Source: Helichrysum umbraculigerum (Eukaryota; Streptophyta; Magnoliopsida; Asterales; Asteraceae). From it: 64,000 nt of DNA. The stretch covers positions 27,607,679 to 27,671,678 of the forward strand of contig CATIUR010000005.1 of NCBI GenBank assembly GCA_949592205.1, written 5' to 3'. The translations under genes were made by a program, and so were the position numbers. The notes under the pieces are model-generated. The model made no database searches, was not told where the DNA came from, and saw only the letters and a list, made by a program, of their open reading frames with translations. Within the stretch, counting starts at the first letter, position 1; the number at the start of each line of letters is the position of its first letter. Shown here piece by piece: positions 11,489 to 24,042 of the stretch.

Positions 11489-11958
11489 TAGTTGTTAACT
11501 CGTGACTCGACTCGCAACTCGAAATCTCAAATTTTAACTCGTGATTCGTGACTCGACTCGACTTCTAAGAATCACTATTTTATGATAAATATGTATTTTT
11601 ATATGTATATGTATATATTTGTTTAAATTTTTTATTTTTAAGTGGTGTAAAACATGGTAAAAGTCGATAATTAAGTCGTTGACCGTCAATCAGCATAAAT
11701 GCTTAATTCAAAATAGATTGTAGTCATTTATATTTCTATTTTGTCCTTATATATTTTTTATTACATTACACTAAAAGTTTGTCTGGTTTTCTGGCTCGTA
11801 AGAGTTACACAAGACTCGGAAGGGTCAATAAAAGACTCGTAACAGTCAAAGTCATTTAAGAGTCGGGGTTCAAGTCGCCTCGTTTTTTGGATTTTTTTTA
11901 CTTTTTTTACTCTAGTCGTAAGCGTCGCCTCGTGAATCATAAGAGTTTAACAACCGTA
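11489..11958. mobile_element. Candidate decayed hAT element with ACTCG repeats
   Basis: The left end TAGTTGTTAACTCGTGACTC mirrors the right end GAGTTTAACAACCGTA, and subterminal GACTCG words are abundant on both sides. The 8-bp flanks do not match, so the call rests on the inverted ends and subterminal pattern. Confidence 0.45.
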
Positions 11959-12262
11959 AAACATACTGGAAATTTTCACATTGTTTAAGAAAATTAGTCT
12001 CCAAGATATAATAGTTAATCAATTTATCAAGAATTAATTGTTGAGTATTCACGTTTTTATTAAATAAAATGTCGAAGGTGTGTGAATAAATCAACATATT
12101 AGCCGTTTCATTGCATCCAGAAATAGTCGCAACGATATAGTACAAGATAACTACGGTTCGGTTCATCACACTCCACCTAACAAATCAAAGGTCAACACAC
12201 CTTCCTTTGTATACACAATTTCAAAGGTCAACACAAGTTCCTTTGTATATCTAACAAATCGT

Positions 12263-12272
12263 CTATATATAA
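12263..12272 (+). promoter_or_regulatory. TATA box of the C2-domain gene
   Basis: CTATATATAA lies 34 bp upstream of the ATG at 12306, giving a predicted start site around 12295-12300 and a very short leader. Just upstream (12186-12250) is a duplicated stretch containing AAAGGTCAACACA and TTCCTTTGTATA. Confidence 0.5.
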
Positions 12273-12305
12273 TCAGCTTCAATTTCATCCTCAATTTATT
12301 AAATC

Positions 12306-15300
12306 ATGGCAACTCACGGCATCCATGGTAATCTTCTAGAAGTCACTGGTATGTATAGTTAATTTAATAAATTTTCAGCTAATGTTTAATTGATATGTGC
12401 TTATGCATGTAAACGTTATTAATTACCGTTTACATATACGACTGCTGATTTGAATTATTGAAGACTGCGTGGACTAAGTTTGAGTTAATTACTATGCTTT
12501 TGTAAGTTTATATATACACAGATCTAGGGTTTAAGATGTAATTGTGGTTGATTTTGAACTTCCAGTTGTTAGCTGTAATAAATTGAAGGATACCGAATGG
12601 ATTTCAAGGCAAGATCCTTACGTTTGTGTGGAATATGGTAGCAGTAAATCTCGAACTCGTACCTGTACAGGTAATTTCTTCAATTTCTTTTTCGGTGTCC
12701 AGGATCGAAAGGGAAGGGTTTTTTTTTTTCCAGGTGAAAAGTGTTTTTGACTGATCAATTTTGGTGCACATGTTGAATTAGAAGCTAATAGATAAATAAA
12801 AAAGTGCAAAATATCCGTAATGTATGCGATTTACGTTTGATGTTTGAAGAAGGTGTTTGTTCTAAATAGAGGTTTGTGAATTGGTGTAGATGGAGGGAAG
12901 AACCCAACGTTTCAAGAGAAGTTTGTGTATACACTTATTGAAGGATTGAGAGAGTTGAATGTTAATGTTTGGAATAGCAATACAATCAAGCATGATGACT
13001 TTATCGGCAGTGGAAAGTAATTACTGACTGTGACACTCATTCTGGTTTAGACTCCTGTTTTATGCGTTACTGATGTTATATATTTTTCAGTTAATTGATA
13101 TGGGAAAGTTGTTTTGGTTCTAGGGTTCAATTGGCAAAGGCTATTTCTCAAGGATTTGATGATAGTACTTGGCCATTGCAGAGCAAAACCGGCAGGTTTG
13201 TGTTTAAACATTTATGGCTTTAATTTTTTATTGTAGTTTGACTAAAACTTCACCTTTTCATAATGGGAGGTGATCCATACACCACCAATTTTTTTCCATT
13301 CCCACCAATTTTTTTTTTTGGATCCTTTTGCCCTTTCCCAACCTAAATTAAATCACGCCCTAAACTTTAGCTGTTTCTTTTGACTTATTAAAATATTTTC
13401 TTTTATCACCCTCTTCTTTTAATAATTAAAATCTTCCTCTTTAACTATCACACCCTCCCTTGAATTGCATAACTATTCAGTATTCACGTATACAAGAATT
13501 TGAGGCTAAAGCTCCCAGTTGCTGTCCACCACACTTTCTCAACCCCTTTGACAATATTATATCTTTTGTATTTTATTAGTTGCATGATCAGTACATACAG
13601 TAGCATCAAACAATTCTTCTTTAAATCCTTTTTTAACTCTTTCGTTCCAAAACTAAACTATCAAAAAACTAAGATTAATAAAAAATAACGAAAACCTTTC
13701 TTTTAGAAAATTACCAATAAATCAAAACTCACAACATTACAAAGATACAATAAAAGTAGATATAACTTTCTGCATGAGAGACCAACACCCACACGAATAA
13801 ACCAAATCGGACTGAGAAAACGATACAATAAAACACATCCATGAGATTGCATAAGTTTAAGACAGAAACAAGTAGTGTGAAGCAGGTTTATCAATACTAC
13901 CTCATTCGATTACAAAAGACAAAGTTCCATCATTGTCAAATTAAAGTACCAAAAGATAGTCTAGTTCCATCATAATACTATTAAAATATGCCACTAGAAA
14001 AATCAGGAAAAACATTCAAAATCGATGATACTGTTTTCATGATGGATATTGCTAACCTCGTCTTCCACTGCATTCGTCCCGTGGAATATATAAGCAGAAG
14101 TTGAGGGATTTTGTGATCGTGAGGATTCAACATACTCAAATCGTGAAGAAGTCCCTTTCCCTTTTTCTTTTTTGATTTTGGAGGTCTACCTTTTGGTCGT
14201 CGAATCACCGGCTCAAAGTACGTATCCGATTGGTTGACTAGCTGGGTAATCATTGAAGTAACAGATTCTTTCTTGTTAAGGGGCCATACTTGATACCTAG
14301 AATACAACTCATCAAGCAAGTTACGGAATTTTTTAGCTTCATTATTATCCTTGTGTGAGTCATCTTCCGAATTCAAGGAGAACGTATCAATCCTCCATTG
14401 GGGATGAATAAGCTCTAGCGAAATTGTCATTTCTTCAGACTCTTTCATCTTGTGAGCACATGGAAGACCCATAGTAGCCATCAAATGACCGGTGCAAGGA
14501 GTCATTGTACCTAAAAATGACATAAATAATAAAGGTTGAAATTAATCCTAAAATGTGTAACAATGCAAAACATAATCTTGTAAATATTATCTTTTTTCAT
14601 TTTCTCATACTGGTCAGATATTTCCTTTAGCGCAAACTGAGATACATGGTACAAAAGATCTCTATAAACGGGTTTATTGCAATAATGGGGAACTTGTATT
14701 TTCTCGCTTGCGAGTTTTACTTTAATCTCATTCTAATATATCATAAACATGTTCTAATATAAATTATAGATTAAGCATCATGTTCTAATATAATATATAG
14801 ATTAAGGTGTTGGATAAGAATAATAAAAAATAAAGATTATAGAAAAATTAAACCACTAGAAAGTTATTCGTCAAAACTAGCTCAACACTACAGAGTAATA
14901 ATACTAGTATAGTTACATGTGTTTCACGAAATCAAGCATAGAGGTTGAAATATACCTACTGATGGAAATATAAGTATGAACAAAAAATTAGATCTAGCAA
15001 TATCAGAAAATAATATCGATTAGAACTACTTTAGGGCTACAACTTGTTATGTTTTCAATCTAGGGTTAGTACAATACCTGTGTTTCCATTATTCTAATTG
15101 ATTGAAGAAGTAACGACAAATTATTGGAAGAAGAAGATGAGAAGACGCCGGGGAATTGCAGGAAAAGAGGTGATGGAAGGGTTTTAATTTTAGGCAATTA
15201 GAAGCGCGTGATTTAATTTAGGTTGGGAAAGGGCAAAAGGGTCCAAAAAAAATTTTTGGTGGTGAATGGCAAAAAATTGGTTGTGTAGGGATCACCTCCC

Positions 15301-17730
15301 TTTCATAATGCAACAAATAAGTTTCTTGAATCAATTCTTAAGACTAAATAACAGCTGTTGAATAATTGTCAGAAGTAGGGAGATTGAATATTGATAGTAC
15401 ATGTTCCACATGGCAGCAAAGAGAAGCCATCCATGAAGAATCCTACTGAACTCACAACCGAAGGTTCAGAAATCAGAGTTATATTTGGATAACTAAGTGT
15501 GGTTCTTCTAGGTTCATAGAAGAGTGAACCACTTTATGAATGATCATACCTTGAAAGACCAACAAGAAAGCAATAAAAGCTTTGGCTAGCTAGCTAACTT
15601 CTTGACGTGTTGTTGATTGACAAAAATGGGTAGTGATATTTGTTGTTCTTTATAATCCTCGACTTCATATAATCATTGTAGACTCACCATCTAATGACAA
15701 GGAAAGTCGTTATTTGCTCCCATTCTTCATCCTTGACAATGGGAAATTGTCAGACCCAAAAGGTCTATTAGATACATGATGGGTAATCTTGAGATCCAAC
15801 CTTTTGATCAGCTCACCTTGTAAATGGGGGTGCATGCAACCAATTGGTGCATAGAGCTGTTAATGAGTTGCTTTTAATTATTGTAATGACTTGCATGAGT
15901 ATTGTTCCATTGTGATTCTTCGGCTAACTCTTAATTGTACAAGAAAAGAAGCTTCCGATGTTGTCACTCCTACACTTTACTTTTGCATTTTTAGTGGATC
16001 TTCTCCGAGTGCAAGTGACCTAGAAGGTTTGGTTTGTCATCATAGAGGATGTTGATGCTAGAGTTTTGGTCGGTTACCTGAAAACATGAAGATATATCTT
16101 ATCTTGGAGGTGTTCCTCATTGTCTGAGTTCCAATGTCTAACTCAGGATGTTGATGCTGAAGAAAGTAATGCTTGTTAGAAATTGGCCATTACCGAGAAC
16201 TAGATTGACCCATCCAACTCCACTTAGGTGACCTCAAAGTTTCCTTCCCAGGTGGGGTTGGGTTCATTATCTTGGCTCACTTGTAGCCTATTATCTTGGG
16301 TTCATTATCTTGGCTCACTTGTGGCCTATTATTAGACGTTTCACGAAATTTTAAGCATTAGTCATCAATATTCATAAATTGCAAGCATGGATTATGATAA
16401 GATGGTTACCACCTGGAAAAAGAAACAATAAAAACATGTACAACTTTAAAATCATCTTCCTAAGAGTACAAAGTGATCATAGTTGCTCACGCTAGAGTCC
16501 TTCACAGTTCACATTGTAGTTCATCGAGTCATATGTTTTTTGACTTATTATCACGTTAATGTTAATTAATTGGCAAACTTTATGTGAGATGATATTCTCA
16601 GGTCAAATTAAATGGATTGAGACTGTATTCGTCTTTCTAATGCACAACTTTGGTTATGCAGGCATGCTGGAGAGGTTCGATTAATTATACATTATTCCAG
16701 TGCCAATGTAAGTTCCGTTTATGAATCTTTTTTACCCTTGTAACAAGATACCTGGTATTACATATTTACATAGGGATGGCAAAATGGGACGGTTCAGGGT
16801 TGGCTTTATGTTTCAAAAACGAGATACTTTTCTGGTATTGTTTGAAACTGGTCAGGTTGACCTGAAACAATATAGTACAAAATAATTATTAGGTAGTGTA
16901 TAAATAGTTAGTGTGTCAATCATGTTAAAGTTTTAAATATCTTATGTTATTCTAATAGTAATATAGTTTTCTAAATAACTGGATTTAGGAGGTATTACGC
17001 ATCGTTCAACCGGGGTTGACCTGTTTCTTTTATGCTAATTTTTTAGATTAACATAACCTGGATCGACCAGGTCATTAGTGACTTGGTGAAATTGCTAGCG
17101 GTATAGTTCACAAGTTTGGTCAAATGGTTCGGCTGCAAAGCCGGGTAGACTTTGTTCACTAGGTCATCTTTTTTGTTTGTGCATCTATTGTCACATAGCC
17201 TTAAAACTTATGTAACTTTTGGGATCTCATTGACTCGACAAATATTTTGTTGATGCTCAGAAACCAGCGAAACCAGCAGGCAGTCATGGTACAGCAGCTC
17301 CACCACACAGTGCACCCCAGGCCTCACTCTACTCTGCACCACCACAACCATATCCATCAGTATCATATCCTCCACCAGCTGCTGCTACTCCATATGCGCC
17401 AGCTGCAGGTTACCCTGCACAATCACCCTACCCGTCATATCCACCTAATTCAGGTGCTTATCCACCTTCTGCATACCCACCTAATTCAGGTGCTTATCCA
17501 CCGTCTCCATACCCACCTCAGGCGCCTCCTTATGGACAACCATACCCGCCCAATCCAGCATATCCTCCTCAACCATATGGATCCCAATATCCTCCAGGTT
17601 AGTCATTCTTTACTCCCCTACATAAGTAGCTATTATATTTTCCGTTTTTCGCCATACTAATTAAGTGAATATGTTATTATATTCATGATCAGGTCCTCCA
17701 TACCCAGGAACATATCCTCCACCGTATTGA
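12306..17730 (+). CDS. C2-domain calcium/lipid-binding protein with Pro/Tyr-rich tail (At4g34150-like)
   Basis: Seven exons joined by GT-AG introns: 12306-12348, 12566-12670, 12890-13016, 13124-13195, 16662-16707, 17261-17597, 17693-17730 (768 nt, 255 aa, all junctions in phase). Residues 1-~125 form a C2 domain (GNLLEVTVVSCNKLKDTEW, SRQDPYVCVEYG, GGKNPTFQEKFVY, HDDFIGSGK), a fold that binds Ca2+ and acidic phospholipids at membranes; Asp residues of the DPY and HDDF loops are present. The remaining ~115 residues are a low-complexity tail rich in PYPP/YPP/PPSAYPP repeats. No transmembrane segment. The layout resembles Arabidopsis At4g34150, described as cold-responsive (from memory). Intron 4 is 3.5 kb, enlarged by a Mutator-like insertion (13265-15300). 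The exon 1 ATG is the only one in frame with the C2 domain near a TATA box. Confidence 0.88.
13265..15300. mobile_element. Mutator-like element with decayed transposase, inside intron 4 of the C2 gene
   Basis: 2036 bp, bounded by a perfect 9-bp TSD TTTCATAAT (13256-13264 and 15301-15309). Terminal inverted repeats of about 95 bp start GGGAGGTGATCC and share AATTAAATCACGC inside. The interior contains the C-terminal part of a MULE transposase on the - strand and is otherwise AT-rich. It is fixed in an intron, so splicing must tolerate it. Confidence 0.9.
13981..14730 (-). pseudogene. C-terminal remnant of a FAR1/Jittery-type MULE transposase
   Basis: An open frame at 13981-14523 encodes 180 residues beginning next to an acceptor-like TTTTTAG. 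It carries the end of a SWIM zinc finger (PCTGHLMATMGLPCAHK: Cys, then CxH) and a basic RRPKGRPPKSKKKK stretch that usually follows it in this family. Further upstream on the - strand, ~14590-14730 encodes a second family-like piece (VPHYCNKPVYRDLL, HVSQFALKEI). The DDE catalytic domain and the N-terminal zinc finger are absent, so it cannot mobilise the element. The relationship to FAR1-related proteins is by the SWIM region only. Confidence 0.7.
16259..16335 (+). repeat. ~38-bp tandem duplication in the C2-gene intron
   Basis: GGTTCATTATCTTGGCTCAC followed by TTGTAGCCTATTATCTTGG is repeated once with a single A/G difference. It is noncoding, in the large intron. Confidence 0.8.
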
Positions 17731-18433
17731 GGCAGAACTATAAAAATGCAACGAAATAACAGGTTAAACCTGCTAGTTATGGTCGAAACTGTAAATTTCG
17801 TAATTGTGGCTTGATTTCCATTAGTCGACTTGTAAGTGTTTAGAACCTTAAGATTTGCTACTTGTGAATTTGTGATAACTAGTACCTTGTGTCTTTTCGT
17901 ATTATTTTCAAAATTGTCTTGGTTGTTGTGACTCAGTTTTAGTCCTTTGAGACCTGCTAGAGTGCTAGTTGTGGCAAATGTTGTTTACCAGATGGATTAA
18001 GAAGGGGATAAGTAATGTAGTTGTTTATATCATCCATGGATTGAACCAAACGCCCGATCCTGTGCAAGTACTGGCGGCCTGGCGGGCAGTGTTCATGCAT
18101 CAGATATATGGTCATATAATTTGCTTTTAAATGTATATTGTAGCCTAGTGTGTAAGCACAGCAATGAATCGCGGCGAATCCCCATACGACCTCTCTGTAT
18201 ATTGTTTTCAAGATTTATAATGATATGGATTCTTTCATTGGTTTTTCGACTGCTCTATTTAAATTTTCTTGATTTATAAAGATTGAAATGTTTGATGTCA
18301 GTAGATGAATCAAGTACACAACTATTGCATACATCTCTGGTTAAAAACTCCACCTCTGGTCTGTTCTTTAGAATTATCTCAAGGTCATAAGATGGATCAT
18401 CTTATCTTAATATGTGATGTATATATATATATA
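17731..18433. other. 3' UTR of the C2 gene, then unassigned sequence
   Basis: The first ~200 bp after the stop are T-rich with AATAAC-like signals, consistent with a 3' UTR. From about 18000 nothing is recognised apart from an AT microsatellite at 18420-18433 that served as insertion target for the next MITE. Confidence 0.4.
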
Positions 18434-18761
18434 GAGTAAATTCTATGAATGGTCCCTGTGCTTTACACCAATTTACGAAAATGGTCCCTATACTTCTTTT
18501 TTCACCTTTTCAGTCCAATAAGTTTACATTTTGCTCGAAAATGGTCCCTCCTCTACCTAAAATGACTAAAGTACCCTTCCTTTTGTCATTTTCGGACAGT
18601 CACGATTTAAAAGGTTAAAGGGTACTTTAGTCATTTTAGGTGGTGAGGTACCATTTTCAAGCAAAATGTAAACTTATTGGACTGAAAAAGTGAAAAAATA
18701 AGTATAAGGACCGTTTTCGTAAATCGAGGTAAACCACAGGGACCATCTATAGAATTTACTC
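18434..18761. mobile_element. Mutator-type MITE, 328 bp
   Basis: The ends GAGTAAATTCTAT and ATAGAATTTACTC are inverted repeats extending through GGTCCCTGTG and CACAGGGACC to >100 bp (both arms contain the word TTACATTTTGC or its complement). The 9-bp flanks ATATATATA match, though the sequence is simple. It forms a near-continuous hairpin. Confidence 0.8.
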
Positions 18762-18844
18762 ATATATATAACAGTTAATTTAGATGTGTATGTTAAATAT
18801 GGAATATTTCACTCTAAAATACCCAACCACTTTAGGATTAAACA

Positions 18845-18970
18845 AAAGGCTTTTGCCTAGCGGTATCGTGGTGACCTTTTCAACTAAGAGGTTGGGGGTT
18901 CGAGTCTTGGATGGAACAATTGTATATATTCGTGGATTAATGTAAATATTTTTGGTAGTAGGGTAGTAAG
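18845..18970 (+). mobile_element. tRNA-derived SINE
   Basis: A box A-like TGCCTAGCGGTATCG (~18854) and a box B GGGGGTTCGAGTC (18894-18906) are followed by a short body with ATTCGTGGATTAATG. It shares the box B region and a CAACTAAGAGG word with the SINE at 36965-37130. It is not a foldable tRNA. Confidence 0.6.
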
Positions 18971-19267
18971 AATTCAGATTAGGAATTAATATATGTTAAC
19001 ATACCACATAACCACAAACCATATACAGTAGAAACTAGAAAGTAAGGTCAAGCGTGACACCCGGTCACATAAATTCTATTCCTTTTCCTTTGTTTTTTTG
19101 AGAATCGAGTAGTCTTTCTTTCCATCTTCTGTGATAGATGATACATATTAGAGAGAGAAAGTAGATAGGCAAATAGAAGGATGAAGAAACAACCAATAAG
19201 ATTTAATGTATGAGAGAACAACACAAGCAACATTACATTAATATCACCCCACTTTATTCATCTCTTT

Positions 19268-19275
19268 CTATATAT
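19268..19275 (+). promoter_or_regulatory. Likely TATA box of the cyclin D3 gene
   Basis: TATATATT-type sequence lies only ~8 bp before the ATG at 19280 but ~40 bp before the second in-frame ATG at 19313. If used, transcription would start near 19300, making 19313 the functional start. Confidence 0.4.
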
Positions 19276-19279
19276 TATT

Positions 19280-21394
19280 ATGTCTAATAATCAAAATCAA
19301 CCCCTTTATCCCATGGCCATTTCTTCACCCTCATCTTCATCTATCCTGGATACACTCTTCTACTGTGAAGAACAAGATCAACCATGGACTCATGACCATG
19401 ATGATGATGTTGATGAATATGATCATGGCCATTTAATTACACAAACCACCCTCCAAGATTACTCTCATCTCCATATTCCACCCTTGAACAACCAAGATTT
19501 CTTCTGGGAAGATGAAGAACTTGTTTCACTCTTCACTAAAGAACAACAACAACTACTACAGACAGACCCTTCTACTTTCTCATTTGACCAAATAGACCCT
19601 TATCTTTTGCTTGCTCGCAAACAAGCTGTGGATTGGATCCTTGAAGTGAAATCACATTTTGGATTCACACATCTCACTGCCATTCTTTCTCTTAATTATC
19701 TTGATAGGTTTATTTCAAGTTTGCATTTTCAGAAAGATAAGCCATGGATGATTCAGCTTCTTGCTGTCACTTGTCTCTCATTGGCTGCTAAAGTTGAAGA
19801 AACACAAGTGCCAACTCTTCTAGATCTTCAAGTATGTTTCTTAACATCAGTTATTTGTACCCAATGCATTAAAGCTTCTTACTTTATACTGCCCCCAACA
19901 AAAAAAAAAAAAAAATCATTCCCTGCTAATTTGATGAAAAACGAACTGGGTTTTGCCTTTTGAGTGTTGATTTGTTAATCAAGTGCTAAAAAAAGTACTG
20001 CAGTGGTGGGTTGTACATTGTGCTGTTATACTTGTACCATGGAGTTATCATTAGCCACTTGAGTAATTTGTTGATTTAATGAAATGGGGTTTGTTTTATC
20101 TTGCAGGTGGTGGACACAGAGTACTTGTTTGAGCCTAAAAACATACAAAAAATGGAGCTTTTGGTGATGTCAACTCTAAAATGGAAGATGAATCCAGTAA
20201 CACCAATCTCATTTCTTGATCACATTGTAAGAAGGCTTGGATTGAAGTCTAATCTTCATTGGGATTTTGTCAAGAAATGTGAAGATCTCATTCTATCCCT
20301 GGTCTCTGGTAATCTACTAGTCAAACAAAATCTTTCACTCATTTTGACCAAAAGTCAAACTCTTAGATCATGTAGTATCACTTAAGTATTAGAATTAACA
20401 TGTGGTCATTCATTGAATCATTTCACTTATGATGTTTTTTGTTTTATTTCAAGATTCAAGATTTGTGGGTTATCAACCATCAGTATTGGCCACAGCTACA
20501 ATGCTTCATGTCATAGATCAAGTTGACCTTTTCAATTCTGTTGACTATCAGAATCAGCTTCTGGATGTACTCAAAACCATCAAGGTTTGTCTCCTGTCCT
20601 TTGTACAAATGTACCAAGTACCAACACATAATTGTTGTGTGAGTTTTCTTTCTCAGAGGACTCATCTAATTGCATATGATACAACATTTGGTGAAACCAT
20701 TTCTTTGTTAGATTGATCTTTGCCTTTGACCATGGTAGTACCAGTGTACCACCATCAACCATATACTTATTTATGTTAGTATTAAGTTTACATTTTTGTA
20801 AACCAGTTTAAGTTTATAACCAAGATATTACAATTATGAACTTGATTACTTGAAGGAAAACTTGAAAAGGGAAGCAAGAAAACTGTATATATGCTGTATC
20901 ATAATGTGTGTCTATCTATTTAGCACCCATAGAATTATCGAAAATATCGAGTTTGATCATTATCACTGTGTATCTAAAAACATTTACTGTACATAATATG
21001 TTTCTTATCATTCCGGTCAAGGAAAAATTAAAATTGCATTACTAGACATTATACAGGCATTGAAGATGCAAGACTTTATGAGGAGGTTTATAGTTAGAAT
21101 TGTACTTCATGCATATACATATCCGATGATTAACCCATTGGATAAATCGTTGTTCTTCAGGAGAAAGTAAAGGAGTGCAATGAGATGATTATGGAGGCAT
21201 CACAATCAACTTCCATAAACCTTAAAAAGCGTAAGTTTGAAGAGGATGACACATCATCATCGTCTTCATCATCCCATCACCAGCATTATCGACCTCTGAT
21301 CAAGAAGATTGGAATCGAAGTACAACAACAAAAATTTAGCTTTGCGTCGCTAACTTGCAAAGCGTTTGTTCAAGTTGCATCTAGTCCTCGTTAA
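19280..21394 (+). CDS. CYCD3: D3-type G1 cyclin
   Basis: Four exons: 19280-19831, 20107-20308, 20454-20584, 21161-21394 (1119 nt, 372 aa; 361 aa if the second ATG at 19313 is used, which agrees with the MAI... start usual for D3 cyclins). D cyclins bind CDKA and drive G1/S by phosphorylating retinoblastoma-related protein. Seen: an acidic N-terminus with FYCEE, a one-residue variant of the Rb-binding LxCxE; the cyclin box from about residue 90 (ARKQAVDWILEV, LNYLDRFISSLHF, KPWMIQLLAVTCLSLAAKVEE); and a cyclin C-terminal domain (MELLVMSTLKWKMNPVTPISF, FVGYQPSVLATATMLHVID). The tail is Ser/His-rich and basic (LKKRKFEEDD). Sequence and exon pattern fit CYCD3; resemblance to sunflower-family D3 cyclins is from memory. 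No frame damage. Confidence 0.92.
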
Positions 21395-21546
21395 GTATTG
21401 TTATGTATATGTTAGTGTTGATGTTAATGTTATCATTTATCAATAACCTTTGAGTTTATTTACGAGATAATTTTTGTTCAAATAAGAGTACTTGTAGTGA
21501 GCACTGGTGGACTGGTGGGGGCTTGTGGTCTGGCTTACCATGAGAG

Positions 21547-22411
21547 TAGGGGTGTTAATCGGGTCAACCCCACACTAATAAGAGTTAGTCGGGTCGGGTT
21601 AGTCGGGTTTTTTAGAAATAAATAAATACCCGCAACCCGACCCTATTAGGTAATCGGGTTATCGGGTTCGGGTTAATCGGGTAGCGGGTTAGTCGGGTCG
21701 GGTTAATCGGGTAGCGGGTTAACCCGTATAACTTCACAGTTTTCTAATAATTGTTAAACTAAATATATAGATGACTTTGAATGTTGGGATAGTATACCAA
21801 AATATTGAATGATATATGAAGTTGAAACCACGTGAATTATGTATACGTAGTAGAACCATCGTCTGTAAAATTGAGTTTTGTTTTAAACTAAATATAAGTA
21901 TTGGATTTCAAAGCGGGTCTAAGTATACTTGAAATGTGAGTCATGCTTACATCTTTCGAAATTTGAAGAATGCAATTACCACACTAACACTTTGATGAAA
22001 GCATACTTATAAGTTGTGTTACAACTAATATACAATACTAATGTTATTATATGGTTATAGATACTAATGTTATTATGATTATAGATACTATTATTAATTA
22101 GATTTTAGTCTTAAACTCTTATATATATAGAAAAATATCTCCACATTAAATTAACATGTTCAACTTATATTATTTAATACGAAAGTTAACTATAAAAATT
22201 AATAGAAAAATTGATACTTGGTTAAATCGGGTTAATCGGGTCACCCCGTACCCGCATAAGTTTATCTATTTTAACCCGTAACCCGACCCTAATAAGCATT
22301 CGGGTTAATCGGGTTAACCCGCGTAACCCGATTAAGCTTTCTAACCCTATTAAACCCGACCCGAATAGTCTTAATAGGGTTCGGGTCGGGTCTGGTTTTT
22401 TGACACCCCTA
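21547..22411. mobile_element. Non-autonomous hAT element, CGGGTT-rich
   Basis: 865 bp, with ends TAGGGGTGTTAATCGGG and (inverted) TAGGGGTGTCAAAAAACC and a perfect 8-bp TSD CATGAGAG (21539-21546 and 22412-22419). Subterminal GGGTCGGGTTA words are repeated dozens of times in both orientations, as expected for transposase-binding sites. It lies ~150 bp after the cyclin stop codon. Confidence 0.92.
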
Positions 22412-22649
22412 CATGAGAGTGCTCCTCGTCACCACTATGACTGTTTAGTGCTAGACAGTAGACATAGGCGGATGTAGTAGCTAGGGGGCATCGGCACCCT
22501 CAAAATATTTCAAATTACATAAAAAATAAATTACTTTAAAGAGTATTAGTGATATTTTATAAGTCTCACCCCATAAAAATGAAATAAGAAGGAAAAAAAG
22601 ATCTTGCCCCCTTAATTTTTTTTCCTTCCCAACTCACTCTTAGGCTATC

Positions 22650-23190
22650 TCCAATATATGCACCATTACATCAAATTTGGTGTTTTGGTGTAAAAATTCC
22701 TCTCCAACTAATTGACCAAACTTGGTGAACGTTTTAGTGTACACCAAATATAATTAAAGATTTTGCACCAAATATGGTACAACATTAAACTTTGCATCAA
22801 ATTTATAATGTTTCATGTTAGCCCCTATATTTGAAATATTGTTATTTAAGTACAAAACTTGCAAAAAATTATTTATTTGCATGATTCTTTTAAGTACCTT
22901 ACACTTTAGATTGAATAATATGATTATTGAAATCAATAAAATATAATTTTCAAACAAATTATGATAATTAAAACATTGATTTATGCAAAAAACTTATGTA
23001 ATTGAAACTTTATGAAAGTAAATAAATAAAATTGACCTGTAAATTAATAGTTTCGAAAGTTAATTGATCATAAAAATAATGAATTGAATTAAAGTATAAT
23101 GTAAAAATAGTTATGGGGTCAGCGTGTAAATGTTAAAAGTTGTTTTAGTGCAGAATTTATTGCATACATTGGAGATGAAACATATTTGGT
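22650..23190. mobile_element. Candidate Tourist/Harbinger-like MITE
   Basis: Left CTATCTCCAATATATGCA and right (inverted) CATCTCCAATGTATGCA are inverted repeats, and the arms share ACACCAAATAT words. A 3-bp TSD was not confirmed. Confidence 0.4.
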
Positions 23191-23261
23191 GTAAGTATAT
23201 TCCTGAAAAATTTTATTGCAACAAATTTGATGTAGTATATAATGTATACGCCAGATATGCC

Positions 23262-23434
23262 TAGGGATGACAACGGTCACCCGATCCACTGGATATCCAT
23301 CCTATCCATCCACTTAATAGTGGATATGGACGATCTAAATGGACGAATAGTGGATATAGATATTGATGTGGATGATTAGTGGATCGGATATGGATGACAT
23401 TCATCACCCATAGATTTATCCATTATCACCCAAA

Positions 23435-23467
<33 letters not shown>

Positions 23468-24042
23468 TATATATATATATATACATGCATATATACATAT
23501 AAATATACATATCCACATACATATAAACCATAATATTGATTATATAAAGGTCATAAATTTTTGAATATCTAATGTATATTTGAGAGGTTTTATGGTATTA
23601 TTGATTTATATAGCAAATTTAAATGCATAAATATATTACGCCGAGTCAAATTTTGCTTCCGATCATATAGTGAAGTTACAATACACGATAGATGACAATT
23701 AAAACATGTGAGATTAGCAGATAAACATAGAGATTACACATTTACATTTGTCAAAATATATGTTTACCTGTAATTGTAACAAATTATGCTTCATTAACGA
23801 CAATGATTACACGCTCTTGTGACTATATTTCCTTATGTAATATATTTCCTTATGTAACTTTATATATTTGTTTTTGTTACAATATTTGTTGGTTTAATTT
23901 CATATTAGGAATTTTTTTTATATTTTTTGAATATCCAACGGGCATCCATTAACCCGCTTAAACCATCGAATATGGATATGAATGGATGAGTTGAAATTAA
24001 ATGGATATGAATATGGCATCGTCCGATCCATTGCCATCCCTA
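23262..24042. mobile_element. Non-autonomous hAT element with microsatellite
   Basis: 781 bp, TIRs TAGGGATGACAACGG / CCATTGCCATCCCTA, perfect 8-bp TSD GATATGCC (23254-23261 and 24043-24050). Subterminal GGATATGGATG words are repeated. It carries an ATAC/AT microsatellite at ~23440-23490. Confidence 0.9.

Noticed and set aside
16770..17110. hAT element suggested by TAGGGATGGCAAAATGG
   Set aside because: No matching right end CCATCCCTA or 8-bp duplication in the intron; only a possible one-sided remnant.
17247..17660. 137-codon open frame rich in His/Leu
   Set aside because: It is a shifted-frame shadow of exon 6 of the C2 gene; the Pro/Tyr frame joins in phase with the neighbouring exons.
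18850..18910. tRNA genes suggested by box A/box B (also at 4966, 37050 and 38065)
   Set aside because: No cloverleaf can be formed and the boxes head longer bodies with A/T-rich tails; these are SINEs.
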